A stretch of 38,739 nucleotides of DNA from Bacteroidota bacterium. GTDB taxonomy: Bacteria; Bacteroidota; Bacteroidia; Chitinophagales; Chitinophagaceae. The stretch lies in NCBI GenBank assembly GCA_023411775.1, contig JAEYOL010000146.1:1-38739 (forward strand), written 5' to 3'. Below are positions 16,297 through 23,256 of this stretch, piece after piece. The notes beneath the pieces are model-generated. The model was not told the origin of the DNA. It did no database searches and worked only from the letters and a program-made list of their open reading frames with translations. A program made the translations under genes and the position numbers. Position 1 is the first letter of the stretch, and every line of letters starts with the position of its first letter.

Positions 16297-17484
16297 ATGT
16301 CAAAAGAGACCTTCAAGAGGGAGAAACCCCACGTAAACATTGGCACAATTGGTCACGTTGACCATGGTAAAACCACATTGACTGCCGCTATTACCGAGAT
16401 CCTTTCTAAAAGAGGTCTTGCACAGGCGAGGAAATATGATGAGATTGATGGCGCCCCTGAGGAAAAAGAAAGAGGTATCACGATCAACACTGCGCACGTT
16501 GAATATCAAACTGATAACCGTCACTATGCACACGTTGACTGCCCTGGTCACGCTGACTATGTAAAGACCATGATCACTGGTGCTGCCCAGATGGACGGTG
16601 CTATTTTAGTTGTAGCTGCTACTGATGGTCCTATGCCCCAGACAAGGGAGCACATCCTGCTTGCCCGCCAGGTAGGTGTACCCAGTATGGTGGTTTTCAT
16701 GAATAAAGTTGACCTGGTTGACGATCCTGAACTTCTGGAACTCGTTGAAATGGAAATCCGCGAGCTGTTGACTAAGAACGGCTTCGATGGTGATAATACG
16801 CCGATCATCAAAGGTTCTGCAACTGGTGCCCTGGCTGGAACTGAGCAGTGGGTAAAAGCAGTTACTGAACTGATGGACGCTGTAGACAGCTACATTCCGC
16901 TGCCTCCGCGCCCGGTTGATCTGCCATTCCTGATGTCTGTAGAGGATGTATTCTCTATCACAGGTCGTGGTACTGTTGCTACAGGTCGTATCGAAAGAGG
17001 TCGTATTAAAGTTGGTGAGCCTGTTGAGATCGTAGGTCTGATCGAACAGCCTTTGACTTCTACCGTTACCGGTGTGGAAATGTTCCGCAAACTGTTGGAT
17101 GAAGGTGAAGCTGGTGATAACGCAGGTCTGCTGCTCCGTGGTATTGAAAAAACCCAGATCCGTCGTGGTATGGTAATCGTAAAACCCGGATCTATCACTC
17201 CGCACACTGAATTCAAATGCGAAGTTTACGTACTGAGCAAAGATGAAGGTGGACGTCACACTCCATTTTTCAACAAATACCGTCCTCAATTCTATTTCCG
17301 TACAACAGACGTTACCGGTGAAGTAGAACTGAACGCAGGAACTGAGATGGTAATGCCTGGCGATAATACTTCGCTGACTGTAAAACTGATCCAGCCCATC
17401 GCGATGGAGAAAGGTTTGAAATTCGCGATTCGCGAAGGTGGTCGTACCGTAGGTGCCGGCCAGGTGACTGAGATCATTAAGTAA
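16297..17484 (+). CDS. tuf: Elongation factor Tu
   Basis: A 395-residue GTPase that delivers aminoacyl-tRNA to the ribosome. G1 is GHVDHGKT (residues 19-26), followed by the switch region RGITINTAHVEY, DCPGHADYV (G3) and NKVD (G4), then beta-barrel domains 2 and 3 ending in GRTVGAGQVTEIIK. Full length. It is the last protein gene of the tRNA-Thr/Tyr/Gly/Thr cluster and probably shares its promoter at 15568. Codons are strongly biased, as expected for a highly expressed gene. A separate promoter-like box follows it before tRNA-Trp. Confidence 0.99.
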   Translation: MSKETFKREKPHVNIGTIGHVDHGKTTLTAAITEILSKRGLAQARKYDEIDGAPEEKERGITINTAHVEYQTDNRHYAHVDCPGHADYVKTMITGAAQMDGAILVVAATDGPMPQTREHILLARQVGVPSMVVFMNKVDLVDDPELLELVEMEIRELLTKNGFDGDNTPIIKGSATGALAGTEQWVKAVTELMDAVDSYIPLPPRPVDLPFLMSVEDVFSITGRGTVATGRIERGRIKVGEPVEIVGLIEQPLTSTVTGVEMFRKLLDEGEAGDNAGLLLRGIEKTQIRRGMVIVKPGSITPHTEFKCEVYVLSKDEGGRHTPFFNKYRPQFYFRTTDVTGEVELNAGTEMVMPGDNTSLTVKLIQPIAMEKGLKFAIREGGRTVGAGQVTEIIK

Positions 17485-17487
17485 ATG

Positions 17488-17520
17488 AAGCTGCGAGCTA
17501 CGAGCTTTTGGCTACGAGCC
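17488..17520. repeat. Short-word repeat (GAGCTACGAGC type)
   Basis: GCGAGCTACGAGC followed by GGCTACGAGCC directly after the tuf stop codon. A related word, GCTACGAGCACGG, occurs after rplJ (near 22523). Confidence 0.5.
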
Positions 17521-17548
17521 GTCAGGCTTTATTTTACAAAAGATTTTA

Positions 17549-17556
17549 TATCTTTG
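17549..17556 (+). promoter_or_regulatory. -7 promoter box upstream of tRNA-Trp-secE-nusG
   Basis: TATCTTTG followed by TG, an exact TAnnTTTG match. The -33 position holds only CTTTA. A start about 6 nt downstream would put the following stem-loop at the very 5' end of the transcript. Confidence 0.55.
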
Positions 17557-17564
17557 TGACATAT

Positions 17565-17603
17565 GCTAAAAGCTGTCCGCCGGTTTGGAGGATAGCTTTT
17601 AGC
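17565..17603 (+). other. Long stem-loop between tuf and tRNA-Trp
   Basis: GCTAAAAGCTGTCC pairs with GGATAGCTTTTAGC over 14 bp (one G-U pair) with an 11-nt loop. It could end tuf transcription, but the T tract is poor. It could equally be a 5' leader hairpin for transcripts from the box at 17549. Confidence 0.7.
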
Positions 17604-17608
17604 TTTCT

Positions 17609-17644
17609 ACGGGCATGGTCCCGCTGTTAGCGGGATACGGGTCT
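17609..17644 (+). pseudogene. Partial copy of the 5' half of tRNA-Trp with a palindrome in place of the D-arm
   Basis: ACGGGCATGGT (17609-17619) and ATACGGGTCT (17635-17644) are identical to the corresponding parts of the intact tRNA-Trp starting at 17653. Between them the 11-nt D-loop region is replaced by the 15-nt hairpin CCCGCTGTTAGCGGG. Similarity ends just before the anticodon, and no 3' half follows, so it cannot make a tRNA. Confidence 0.75.
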
Positions 17645-17652
17645 AATAAAAT

Positions 17653-17723
17653 ACGGGCATGGTGCAACGGTAGCATACGGGTCTCCAAAACCTTTGATCT
17701 GGGTTCGAATCCTAGTGCCCGTG
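17653..17723 (+). tRNA. tRNA-Trp(CCA)
   Basis: Acceptor ACGGGCA pairs with TGCCCGT. The anticodon loop CTCCAAA gives CCA, and the T-arm is CTGGG-TTCGAAT-CCTAG. The anticodon stem has one C-U mismatch at its outer end, but the rest is sound. Its position just before secE is the usual one in bacteria with this gene order. Confidence 0.92.
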
Positions 17724-17729
17724 CGAAAT

Positions 17730-17803
17730 AAATTGACAATTTGAAAAATGACGACTTTGTAAGTTCATTCTCAAATTTTCAGGATTTCAAATTTTAAATT
17801 GTT
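17730..17803. repeat. AT-rich inverted short-word block (CAATTTGAAAA type)
   Basis: AATTTGAAAAATGA on the left and TCATTCTCAAATTTT plus TTTCAAATTTTAAATT on the right form an imperfect inverted repeat that fills the whole gap between tRNA-Trp and secE. Confidence 0.55.
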
Positions 17804-17805
17804 GT

Positions 17806-18003
17806 ATGAACAAGATTACCAGTTATTTAAAAGAGTCGTACAAGGAACTGACTGAAAAAGTGACCTGGCCTAACTGGCAGCAGCTTCAACAGTCAACCAT
17901 GATCGTACTCGTTGCCACCATTATAATTACCGGGGTTATCTGGCTGATGGATATGGGGATCGCCGGTACTTTGAAATTTGTATATAATCAATTCTATAAC
18001 TAA
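17806..18003 (+). CDS. secE: Preprotein translocase subunit SecE
   Basis: A 65-residue inner-membrane protein with the conserved amphipathic segment LKESYKELTEKVTWPNWQQL followed by one transmembrane helix (about residues 30-52). This is the short, single-helix form. It clamps SecY in the general secretion channel. Its stop codon overlaps the nusG start by 1 nt (TAATG), so the two are translationally coupled. Confidence 0.95.
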   Translation: MNKITSYLKESYKELTEKVTWPNWQQLQQSTMIVLVATIIITGVIWLMDMGIAGTLKFVYNQFYN

Positions 18004-18584
18004 TGGAAGCTACGACGGAAAATAAGGAGCATGCGCAGCAGGACTCAAAGTGGTTCGTACTTCGGGTAGTTAGCGGTAAAGAGAGAAAGGTAAAAGAGTA
18101 CCTCGACAAAGAGATATCAAGAGGCGGTTGGAGCGAGGTGGTTAAACAGGTTTTCCTGCCCGTGGAGAAAGTATATAAAGTAGTGAATGGGAAAAAAGTA
18201 ATGCGTGAGCGCAACTACTATCCCGGTTACGTGATGATTGAAGTGCTTGATGGAAAGCTCAGCGACGATCTCAGGGATACCATTAAGAATACCAACAGCG
18301 TTATTCATTTCCTTGGTAAAGAAAATCCAATCGCCCTGCGTAAAGCGGAAGTGAACAAGATGCTTGGTAAAATGGATGAAATGGCGGAAGCAGGCGGTAT
18401 CAGCATGAGCGAGCCATTTATCGTAGGAGAGACCATCAAGATCATCGAAGGTCCGTTCAACGACTTTAACGGTGTGATCGAAGATGTAAATGATGAAAAG
18501 AAGAAATTAAAAGTGACGGTTAAGATATTCGGCCGGTCTACACCTGTAGAACTGAATTACATGCAGGTGGAAAAAATAAGCTAG
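18003..18584 (+). CDS. nusG: Transcription termination/antitermination factor NusG
   Basis: A 193-residue protein. The NGN domain (about 15-115) begins WFVLRVVSGKERKVKEYL and includes YPGYVMIE. A C-terminal KOW domain begins near GETIKIIEGPFNDFNG and ends VELNYMQVEKIS. It binds RNA polymerase and links it to Rho or ribosomes. It overlaps secE by 1 nt and is followed by a strong terminator, whereas in many bacteria transcription continues into rplK. Confidence 0.97.
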   Translation: MEATTENKEHAQQDSKWFVLRVVSGKERKVKEYLDKEISRGGWSEVVKQVFLPVEKVYKVVNGKKVMRERNYYPGYVMIEVLDGKLSDDLRDTIKNTNSVIHFLGKENPIALRKAEVNKMLGKMDEMAEAGGISMSEPFIVGETIKIIEGPFNDFNGVIEDVNDEKKKLKVTVKIFGRSTPVELNYMQVEKIS

Positions 18585-18606
18585 TCAGTTTTTAGAACAA
18601 ATTTTT

Positions 18607-18638
18607 AAACCGGCATGGATATGATCCTGCCGGTTTTT
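18607..18638 (+). terminator. Rho-independent terminator after nusG
   Basis: Stem AAACCGGCA/TGCCGGTTT with a 12-nt loop, then a T-rich tail. It separates secE-nusG from the LtaS-like gene. Confidence 0.85.
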
Positions 18639-18648
18639 ATTTTTAATA

Positions 18649-20487
18649 ATGACTTCGAAGTTCAAATTTTTATTGCTTTATTATATCAGCTGGGTATTGT
18701 TCTTTGAATTGATGCGCATCAGTTTCCTATTGTATCATTTCGATAAAACCAGGCAGCTTTCCTGGGGCACGGCATTGTCTACATTGTGGTACGGCATGAA
18801 GATGGACCTTTCAGTTGCAGCCTATATCCTGGCGCCGGTTTGTGTATTAGTATTACTGAGCCTGATCATGCCGGTTTTCCGGCGGGCCCTGGTCTATAAG
18901 GTTTACACGTTTATCATATTATTGCTCACCCTGCTACTATCTATTGCCGATCTCGAAGTTTATGCCCAATGGGGTTTCAGGATCGATACGACGCCGCTGA
19001 AGTTCCTTTCCACACCAAGGGAAGCCCTGGCCTCCATCAGTCACCTGCCATTATTTTGGTTTGCGATCGGTTTTGTGGCGGTGGTCGCGCTGTTCTATTT
19101 CGTGTTTAATAAGATAATCCGGAAAATTTTCTTTGGGCCACAAACGAGGTATAGAATTGTCACAGCCTTTTTGATCCTGTTATTGATCGGAAGTCTGATC
19201 ATTCCAATCAGGGGTGGCTTTCAACTGGCTCCTTTGAATCAAAGCAGCGTTTATTTTTCTACCAACAATTATGCAAACCACGCCGCCATTAATGCTTCCT
19301 GGAATTTTCTTCACAGCCTGGTAAGTAAAGGTTCTTCTGGTAAGAATCCTTACCAGTACCTGCAGCCGGACAGGTTAAAGATTATTACTGACAGCCTGTA
19401 CGCTGCATCAGATAAAACATACCAATTCATTCGTTCCGGGGACAACGATTCTATCAATATCCTTTTTATCATCTGGGAAAGTTTTACGGAAAAAGTCCTG
19501 GATCTCGCGATTGAGCAGGCCGAAGTAACTCCTCATTTCAACCGGCTCCGGAATGAAGGTGTTTATTTTAGTAATGCTTTTGCAAGTGGCGATCGGACCA
19601 ACAAAGGTGTTCCGGCGATCCTGAGTGGCTATCCTGCTATGCCGGCGACTACTGTTATTCATTCACCAGCTAAATCACAAACCTTACAGGTGCTTTCGAA
19701 GCTTTTTAGAGAAAAGGGTTATGCCACGCCATTCTTTTATGGTGGCGAACCTGAGTTTGCCAATATCAAATCCTACCTGCTGCATGGCGGCTTTGATCCG
19801 ATTATCGGCAAGGACGATTTTGATGAAAAGGATATGAATTCAAAATGGGGCGCACACGATGGTGTTGTAATGAAGCGTGTGGTTTCGGATATCAATAAAA
19901 CAAAACAGCCCTTTTTTGCTACCTGGCTTACCCTTACCAGTCATGAACCCTTTGAGACCCCGGTTCCAGCGGTTTTCAGTGGAACGGATAATACAAACAA
20001 ATTTCTAAACTCCATGCACTATACCGACGCGGTAGTGCATGAATTTATCAATGAATGTAAACGCCAGCCCTGGTGGAATAATACGGTCGTGGTTATAACC
20101 GGCGATCACGGGCATCCTTTGCCAAAAAGCGACAATAAGGCGGATGATTTCAGGATACCGATACTATTCCTGGGTGGCGCGGTGGAGAAAGCAATGGTGA
20201 TTGATAAAGTGGTATCCCAACTGGATATTGCCAGCACACTGACCCGCCAGCTCGGTTTTACAGGAGATGATTTTCCTTTTAGCAGGAATATGGCCGACAG
20301 TTCTGCGCGGGAATGGGCCTTTTTTACCTTCAATAACGGGTTTGGGCTGGTGGATTCATCGGGCACCCTGATCTATGATAATGTCGGGAAACAACCAATA
20401 CGCACAGAAGGAGGGGTGGGCGAGGCCCAGACAGAAGCAGGTAAGGCCCTGATGCAGTGGGTGTACGGAGATTTTATCTCCAGATAG
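18649..20487 (+). CDS. LtaS-like membrane sulfatase/phosphotransferase (alkaline phosphatase superfamily)
   Basis: A 612-residue protein with five N-terminal transmembrane segments (about 1-195) and a periplasmic sulfatase-fold domain (about 260-600). Metal and catalytic residues match lipoteichoic acid synthase: E277 in IIWESFT, the nucleophile T317 in GDRTNKG, H432 in LTSHEPF, and D486-H487 in ITGDHGHP. Gram-negative bacteria have no lipoteichoic acid, so it more likely moves phosphoglycerol or phosphoethanolamine from a phospholipid to a periplasmic or outer-membrane glycan. It is inserted between nusG and rplK, 10 bp after the nusG terminator. No convincing own promoter is visible, so it may depend on read-through. 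Confidence 0.82.
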   Translation: MTSKFKFLLLYYISWVLFFELMRISFLLYHFDKTRQLSWGTALSTLWYGMKMDLSVAAYILAPVCVLVLLSLIMPVFRRALVYKVYTFIILLLTLLLSIADLEVYAQWGFRIDTTPLKFLSTPREALASISHLPLFWFAIGFVAVVALFYFVFNKIIRKIFFGPQTRYRIVTAFLILLLIGSLIIPIRGGFQLAPLNQSSVYFSTNNYANHAAINASWNFLHSLVSKGSSGKNPYQYLQPDRLKIITDSLYAASDKTYQFIRSGDNDSINILFIIWESFTEKVLDLAIEQAEVTPHFNRLRNEGVYFSNAFASGDRTNKGVPAILSGYPAMPATTVIHSPAKSQTLQVLSKLFREKGYATPFFYGGEPEFANIKSYLLHGGFDPIIGKDDFDEKDMNSKWGAHDGVVMKRVVSDINKTKQPFFATWLTLTSHEPFETPVPAVFSGTDNTNKFLNSMHYTDAVVHEFINECKRQPWWNNTVVVITGDHGHPLPKSDNKADDFRIPILFLGGAVEKAMVIDKVVSQLDIASTLTRQLGFTGDDFPFSRNMADSSAREWAFFTFNNGFGLVDSSGTLIYDNVGKQPIRTEGGVGEAQTEAGKALMQWVYGDFISR

Positions 20488-20564
20488 AAAAGAGGAATGT
20501 CGGGAGAATCGGGGTTGGCCCCGGGAACCATTAAAAAAACCTTTACCAATCCAATATTTCCCCT

Positions 20565-20572
20565 TACCTTTG
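20565..20572 (+). promoter_or_regulatory. -7 promoter box of the rplKAJL operon
   Basis: TACCTTTG followed by CCG matches the consensus seen before rpoB and the tRNA-tuf operon. The -33 region has TTTACC about 17 nt upstream. The box lies 143 nt before rplK. Confidence 0.65.
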
Positions 20573-20600
20573 CCGCCCCAATTAGTTCTTTCTTATCTGC

Positions 20601-20675
20601 CAGGGCCCGGCCCTGCGGAAAAAGTTGAAGCCATGTTCTCCCTGCCGGGTGAACAATGGAGGAATTTGGGAGTCC
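20601..20675 (+). promoter_or_regulatory. Structured leader of rplK (possible L1 control site)
   Basis: Two potential hairpins in the untranslated leader: CAGGGC-CCG-GCCCTG (20601-20615) and a longer one closed by CTCCC/GGGAG (about 20638-20674). In many bacteria L1 represses rplKA translation through a leader hairpin that mimics its rRNA site. I cannot show that this sequence does so. Confidence 0.35.
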
Positions 20676-20715
20676 CGATATGCATGGGGACGTTTGAACC
20701 AATAAATCAAAGAAA

Positions 20716-21159
20716 ATGGCAAAAGAAATCTCTGGCTTTGTTAAGCTACAGTGCAAGGGCGGCCAGGCCAACCCTGCACCTCCGATCGGTCCTGCATTGG
20801 GTTCCAAAGGTGTAAACATCATGGAATTCTGCAAGCAGTTCAATGCAAGAACGCAGGACAAAATGGGAAAGGTACTTCCCGTATTACTCACCGTTTATAC
20901 TGATAAAAGTTTTGACTTTGTCATCAAAACACCCCCCGCAGCTATTCAGTTGATGGAAGCCGCGAAAATTCAAAAAGGTTCCAAAGAAAGCAACCGCGCC
21001 AAAGTTGGTAAGGTTACCTGGGAGCAGGTGGAGGCTATTGCGAAAGACAAAATGCCCGACCTGAACTGCTTTACAGTAGAAAGCGCTATGAAAATGGTGG
21101 CTGGTACTGCACGCAGCCTTGGTCTTAACGTAGAGGGAAAAGCTCCCTGGGAGAATTAA
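20716..21159 (+). CDS. rplK: 50S ribosomal protein uL11
   Basis: A 147-residue protein with an N-terminal domain starting EISGFVKLQCKGGQANPAPPIGPALG, the proline-rich linker that holds thiostrepton-type sites, and a C-terminal rRNA-binding domain ending MVAGTARSLGLNVEG. It forms the GTPase-associated centre with 23S rRNA and the L10-L12 stalk. First gene of rplK-rplA-rplJ-rplL, with its own promoter and a 143-nt leader. Confidence 0.98.
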   Translation: MAKEISGFVKLQCKGGQANPAPPIGPALGSKGVNIMEFCKQFNARTQDKMGKVLPVLLTVYTDKSFDFVIKTPPAAIQLMEAAKIQKGSKESNRAKVGKVTWEQVEAIAKDKMPDLNCFTVESAMKMVAGTARSLGLNVEGKAPWEN

Positions 21160-21210
21160 GCCCGAATCCCCCGGTGGGGACTTTGTGAAATCCTTTAAAA
21201 AAATTAGAAA

Positions 21211-21906
21211 ATGGCATTCATCAGTAAAAAAAGAAAAGTTGTAAACGCGAAGGTGGATAAAAACAAAGCTTATTCACTGAAAGAAGCGTCTGCCCTGGTA
21301 AAAGAAATATCTACCTGCAATTTTGATGCTTCAGTTGATCTGCACGTTCGCCTGGGTGTTGATCCCAAGAAGGCTGACCAGGCTATTCGCGGTACCGTAA
21401 ACCTGCCACATGGTACAGGTAAGACAAAAAAAGTTTTAGTGCTTTGCACTCCCGATAAAGAAGCCGAAGCAAAATCAGCCGGCGCCGATTTCGTAGGCCT
21501 CGATGAGTATGTTCAAAAAATTGAAGGCGGTTGGGTAGATGTAGATGTGATCATCGCCACTCCCTCAGTGATGCCTAAAATTGGTAAGCTGGGTAAGGTC
21601 CTGGGTCCACGCAACCTGATGCCCAATCCTAAAACCGGCACCGTAACCAATGATGTTGCAAATGCGGTGAACGATGTTAAAGGTGGTAAGATCGCGTTTA
21701 AGGTTGATAAAGTAGGTATCATTCATGCTTCTATCGGTCGTGTAAGTTTTTCACCCGAAAAAATTGCTGAAAACAGCCAGGAGTTGCTCAACGCGATCAT
21801 TCGCGCTAAGCCTTCTACTGCGAAGGGTACTTACATGAAAGGTATCAGCATGGCCAGCACCATGAGCCCTGGTATCGCGATCGATACAAAAGCATTTATT
21901 CACTAA
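21211..21906 (+). CDS. rplA: 50S ribosomal protein uL1
   Basis: A 231-residue protein with the two-domain L1 pattern: DLHVRLGVDPKKADQAIRGTV, then VLGPRNLMPNPKTGTVT (the conserved signature) and the C-terminal AKPSTAKGTYMKGISMASTM. It binds the mobile L1 stalk of 23S rRNA and in many bacteria also represses its own mRNA. It lies 51 bp after rplK. Confidence 0.98.
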   Translation: MAFISKKRKVVNAKVDKNKAYSLKEASALVKEISTCNFDASVDLHVRLGVDPKKADQAIRGTVNLPHGTGKTKKVLVLCTPDKEAEAKSAGADFVGLDEYVQKIEGGWVDVDVIIATPSVMPKIGKLGKVLGPRNLMPNPKTGTVTNDVANAVNDVKGGKIAFKVDKVGIIHASIGRVSFSPEKIAENSQELLNAIIRAKPSTAKGTYMKGISMASTMSPGIAIDTKAFIH

Positions 21907-21976
21907 AGCCGGTCAATCCTTCCCTGGAAGGTTTGCAGAAGTCTTTAAACTTTAGAAAGTCAAAAATTTTTATAAA

Positions 21977-22507
21977 ATGACTAAAGATCAAAAAAACGAA
22001 GTGATTGAACTGCTGAAAGGCAAGTTCTCGCAATACAATAACTTCTATGTTACCGATACAGAATCACTGACGGTAGAGCAGGTAGGCAAATTGCGTCACG
22101 CCTGTTTTGACAAGAACGTAGAAATGAAGGTGGCGAAGAACACCCTCATCAAAAAAGCGCTGGAATCACTGGACAGTGAAAAATATTCAGGCGTGTATGA
22201 TTCCCTTCATAAGGTGACCGCCCTGATGTTTTCTGAAAACCCCAAAGATCCTGCGCTGATCATTAGTTCTTTCCGGAAGGCAAATAATGCCGAAAGACCC
22301 GAGCTCAAAGCGGCGTTTATCAACGGTGATGTATACACCGGAGATAGCAGCCTGAAAACACTTACCCAGATCAAGACGAAGAACGAACTGATCGGCGAAG
22401 TGATCGGCTTACTGCAATCACCTGCCAAACGTGTACTGGCTGCTTTACTGCACCACCACGAAAAGCAGGCAGCAGGAGCAACGGAAACTGCAGCACCCAC
22501 AGAGTAA
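21977..22507 (+). CDS. rplJ: 50S ribosomal protein uL10
   Basis: A 176-residue protein with the N-terminal 23S-binding domain (NFYVTDTESLTVEQVGKLRH, then VAKNTLIKKAL) and a C-terminal helix that recruits L12 dimers (AKRVLAALLHHHEKQA). It anchors the stalk and in many bacteria controls rplJL translation. The short leader before it has a CCTTCC/GGAAGG hairpin (21919-21932). Confidence 0.97.
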   Translation: MTKDQKNEVIELLKGKFSQYNNFYVTDTESLTVEQVGKLRHACFDKNVEMKVAKNTLIKKALESLDSEKYSGVYDSLHKVTALMFSENPKDPALIISSFRKANNAERPELKAAFINGDVYTGDSSLKTLTQIKTKNELIGEVIGLLQSPAKRVLAALLHHHEKQAAGATETAAPTE

Positions 22508-22661
22508 TTGGCAACCAGCTGTTCGCTACGAGCACGGCATTGTCCGAAGCTCCGGCATAGCTCAGAGCAATACTATAAAAACAATTTTTTTAAACAGCCG
22601 TCGGATTGATGTCCTTTGTTAACAGAGACAACAAAATGAAGACGGTAAAAATTAAATCAAA
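22508..22661. other. Spacer between rplJ and rplL with a short repeat word
   Basis: 154 bp, longer than the other gaps in this operon. It begins with GCTACGAGCACGG, related to the word after tuf, and contains GAAGCTCCGG/CATAGCTCAG. No start-like box or coding region is evident. Confidence 0.4.
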
Positions 22662-23036
22662 ATGGCAGACGTAAAAGCATTAGCAGAAAGCCTGGTAGGC
22701 TTAACAGTAAAAGAAGTACAGGAACTGGCTGATTTCCTGAAATCTGAGTATGGTATCGAACCAGCAGCAGCAACAGTAGTTGCGGCAGCAGGTGGTGGCG
22801 AAGGTGCCGCTGCAGCTGAAGAAAAAACTGCATTCGATGTGATCCTGAAAAGCGCAGGTGCTTCTAAACTGAACGTTGTTAAGATCGTTAAGGATCTTAC
22901 CGGTTTAGGTTTGAAAGAAGCAAAAGACCTGGTTGATGGCGCACCAAAACCTTTGAAAGAAGGTGTATCTAAAGCAGAAGCTGAAGATATCGCAGCTAAG
23001 CTGAAAGAAGCAGGTGCTGATGTTGAGATCGCTTAA
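22662..23036 (+). CDS. rplL: 50S ribosomal protein bL12 (L7/L12)
   Basis: A 124-residue acidic protein. The N-terminal dimerisation domain (about 1-35) is followed by an alanine/glycine-rich hinge (about 38-55) and the C-terminal factor-binding domain (KTAFDVILKSAGASKLNVVKIVK, then GLGLKEAKDLVDGAP). It recruits EF-Tu and EF-G to the ribosome. It is followed by a clear terminator, which ends the ribosomal operon here instead of running on into rpoB. Confidence 0.98.
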   Translation: MADVKALAESLVGLTVKEVQELADFLKSEYGIEPAAATVVAAAGGGEGAAAAEEKTAFDVILKSAGASKLNVVKIVKDLTGLGLKEAKDLVDGAPKPLKEGVSKAEAEDIAAKLKEAGADVEIA

Positions 23037-23059
23037 GATTTTCAAAACTAATAAAACGA

Positions 23060-23088
23060 AACCCTTTGTCATTGGCGAAGGGTTTTTT
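23060..23088 (+). terminator. Rho-independent terminator after rplL
   Basis: Stem AACCCTT/AAGGGTT followed by a T run. It separates the L11-L12 operon from rpoBC. Confidence 0.85.
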
Positions 23089-23256
23089 GTTGTATGAACC
23101 TGTTTATATAAGCCAGGTTGATAAATAAAGCATGCGTTTAGAAATGCTCAGTAAGTATAATATCTTGAGTGCCTGGGCAAATGGATGGCAAGAAATACAG
23201 CATGGCCAGATTACCTTAATGATATTATACTTTGTGATGCCCATGATTGCCAACCT

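Noticed and set aside
16606..17289. A 227-codon minus-strand reading frame opposite tuf
   Set aside because: Long antisense frames are common opposite codon-biased genes. The peptide has no recognisable motif and no promoter.
18649..20487. True lipoteichoic acid synthase
   Set aside because: The organism appears to be a Gram-negative member of Bacteroidota, which has no lipoteichoic acid. Only the fold and active site are shared, so a different glycan or lipid substrate is more likely.
20570..20815. An 81-codon frame overlapping the rplK leader and start
   Set aside because: It runs out of frame into rplK and covers the structured leader; no start signal or family.
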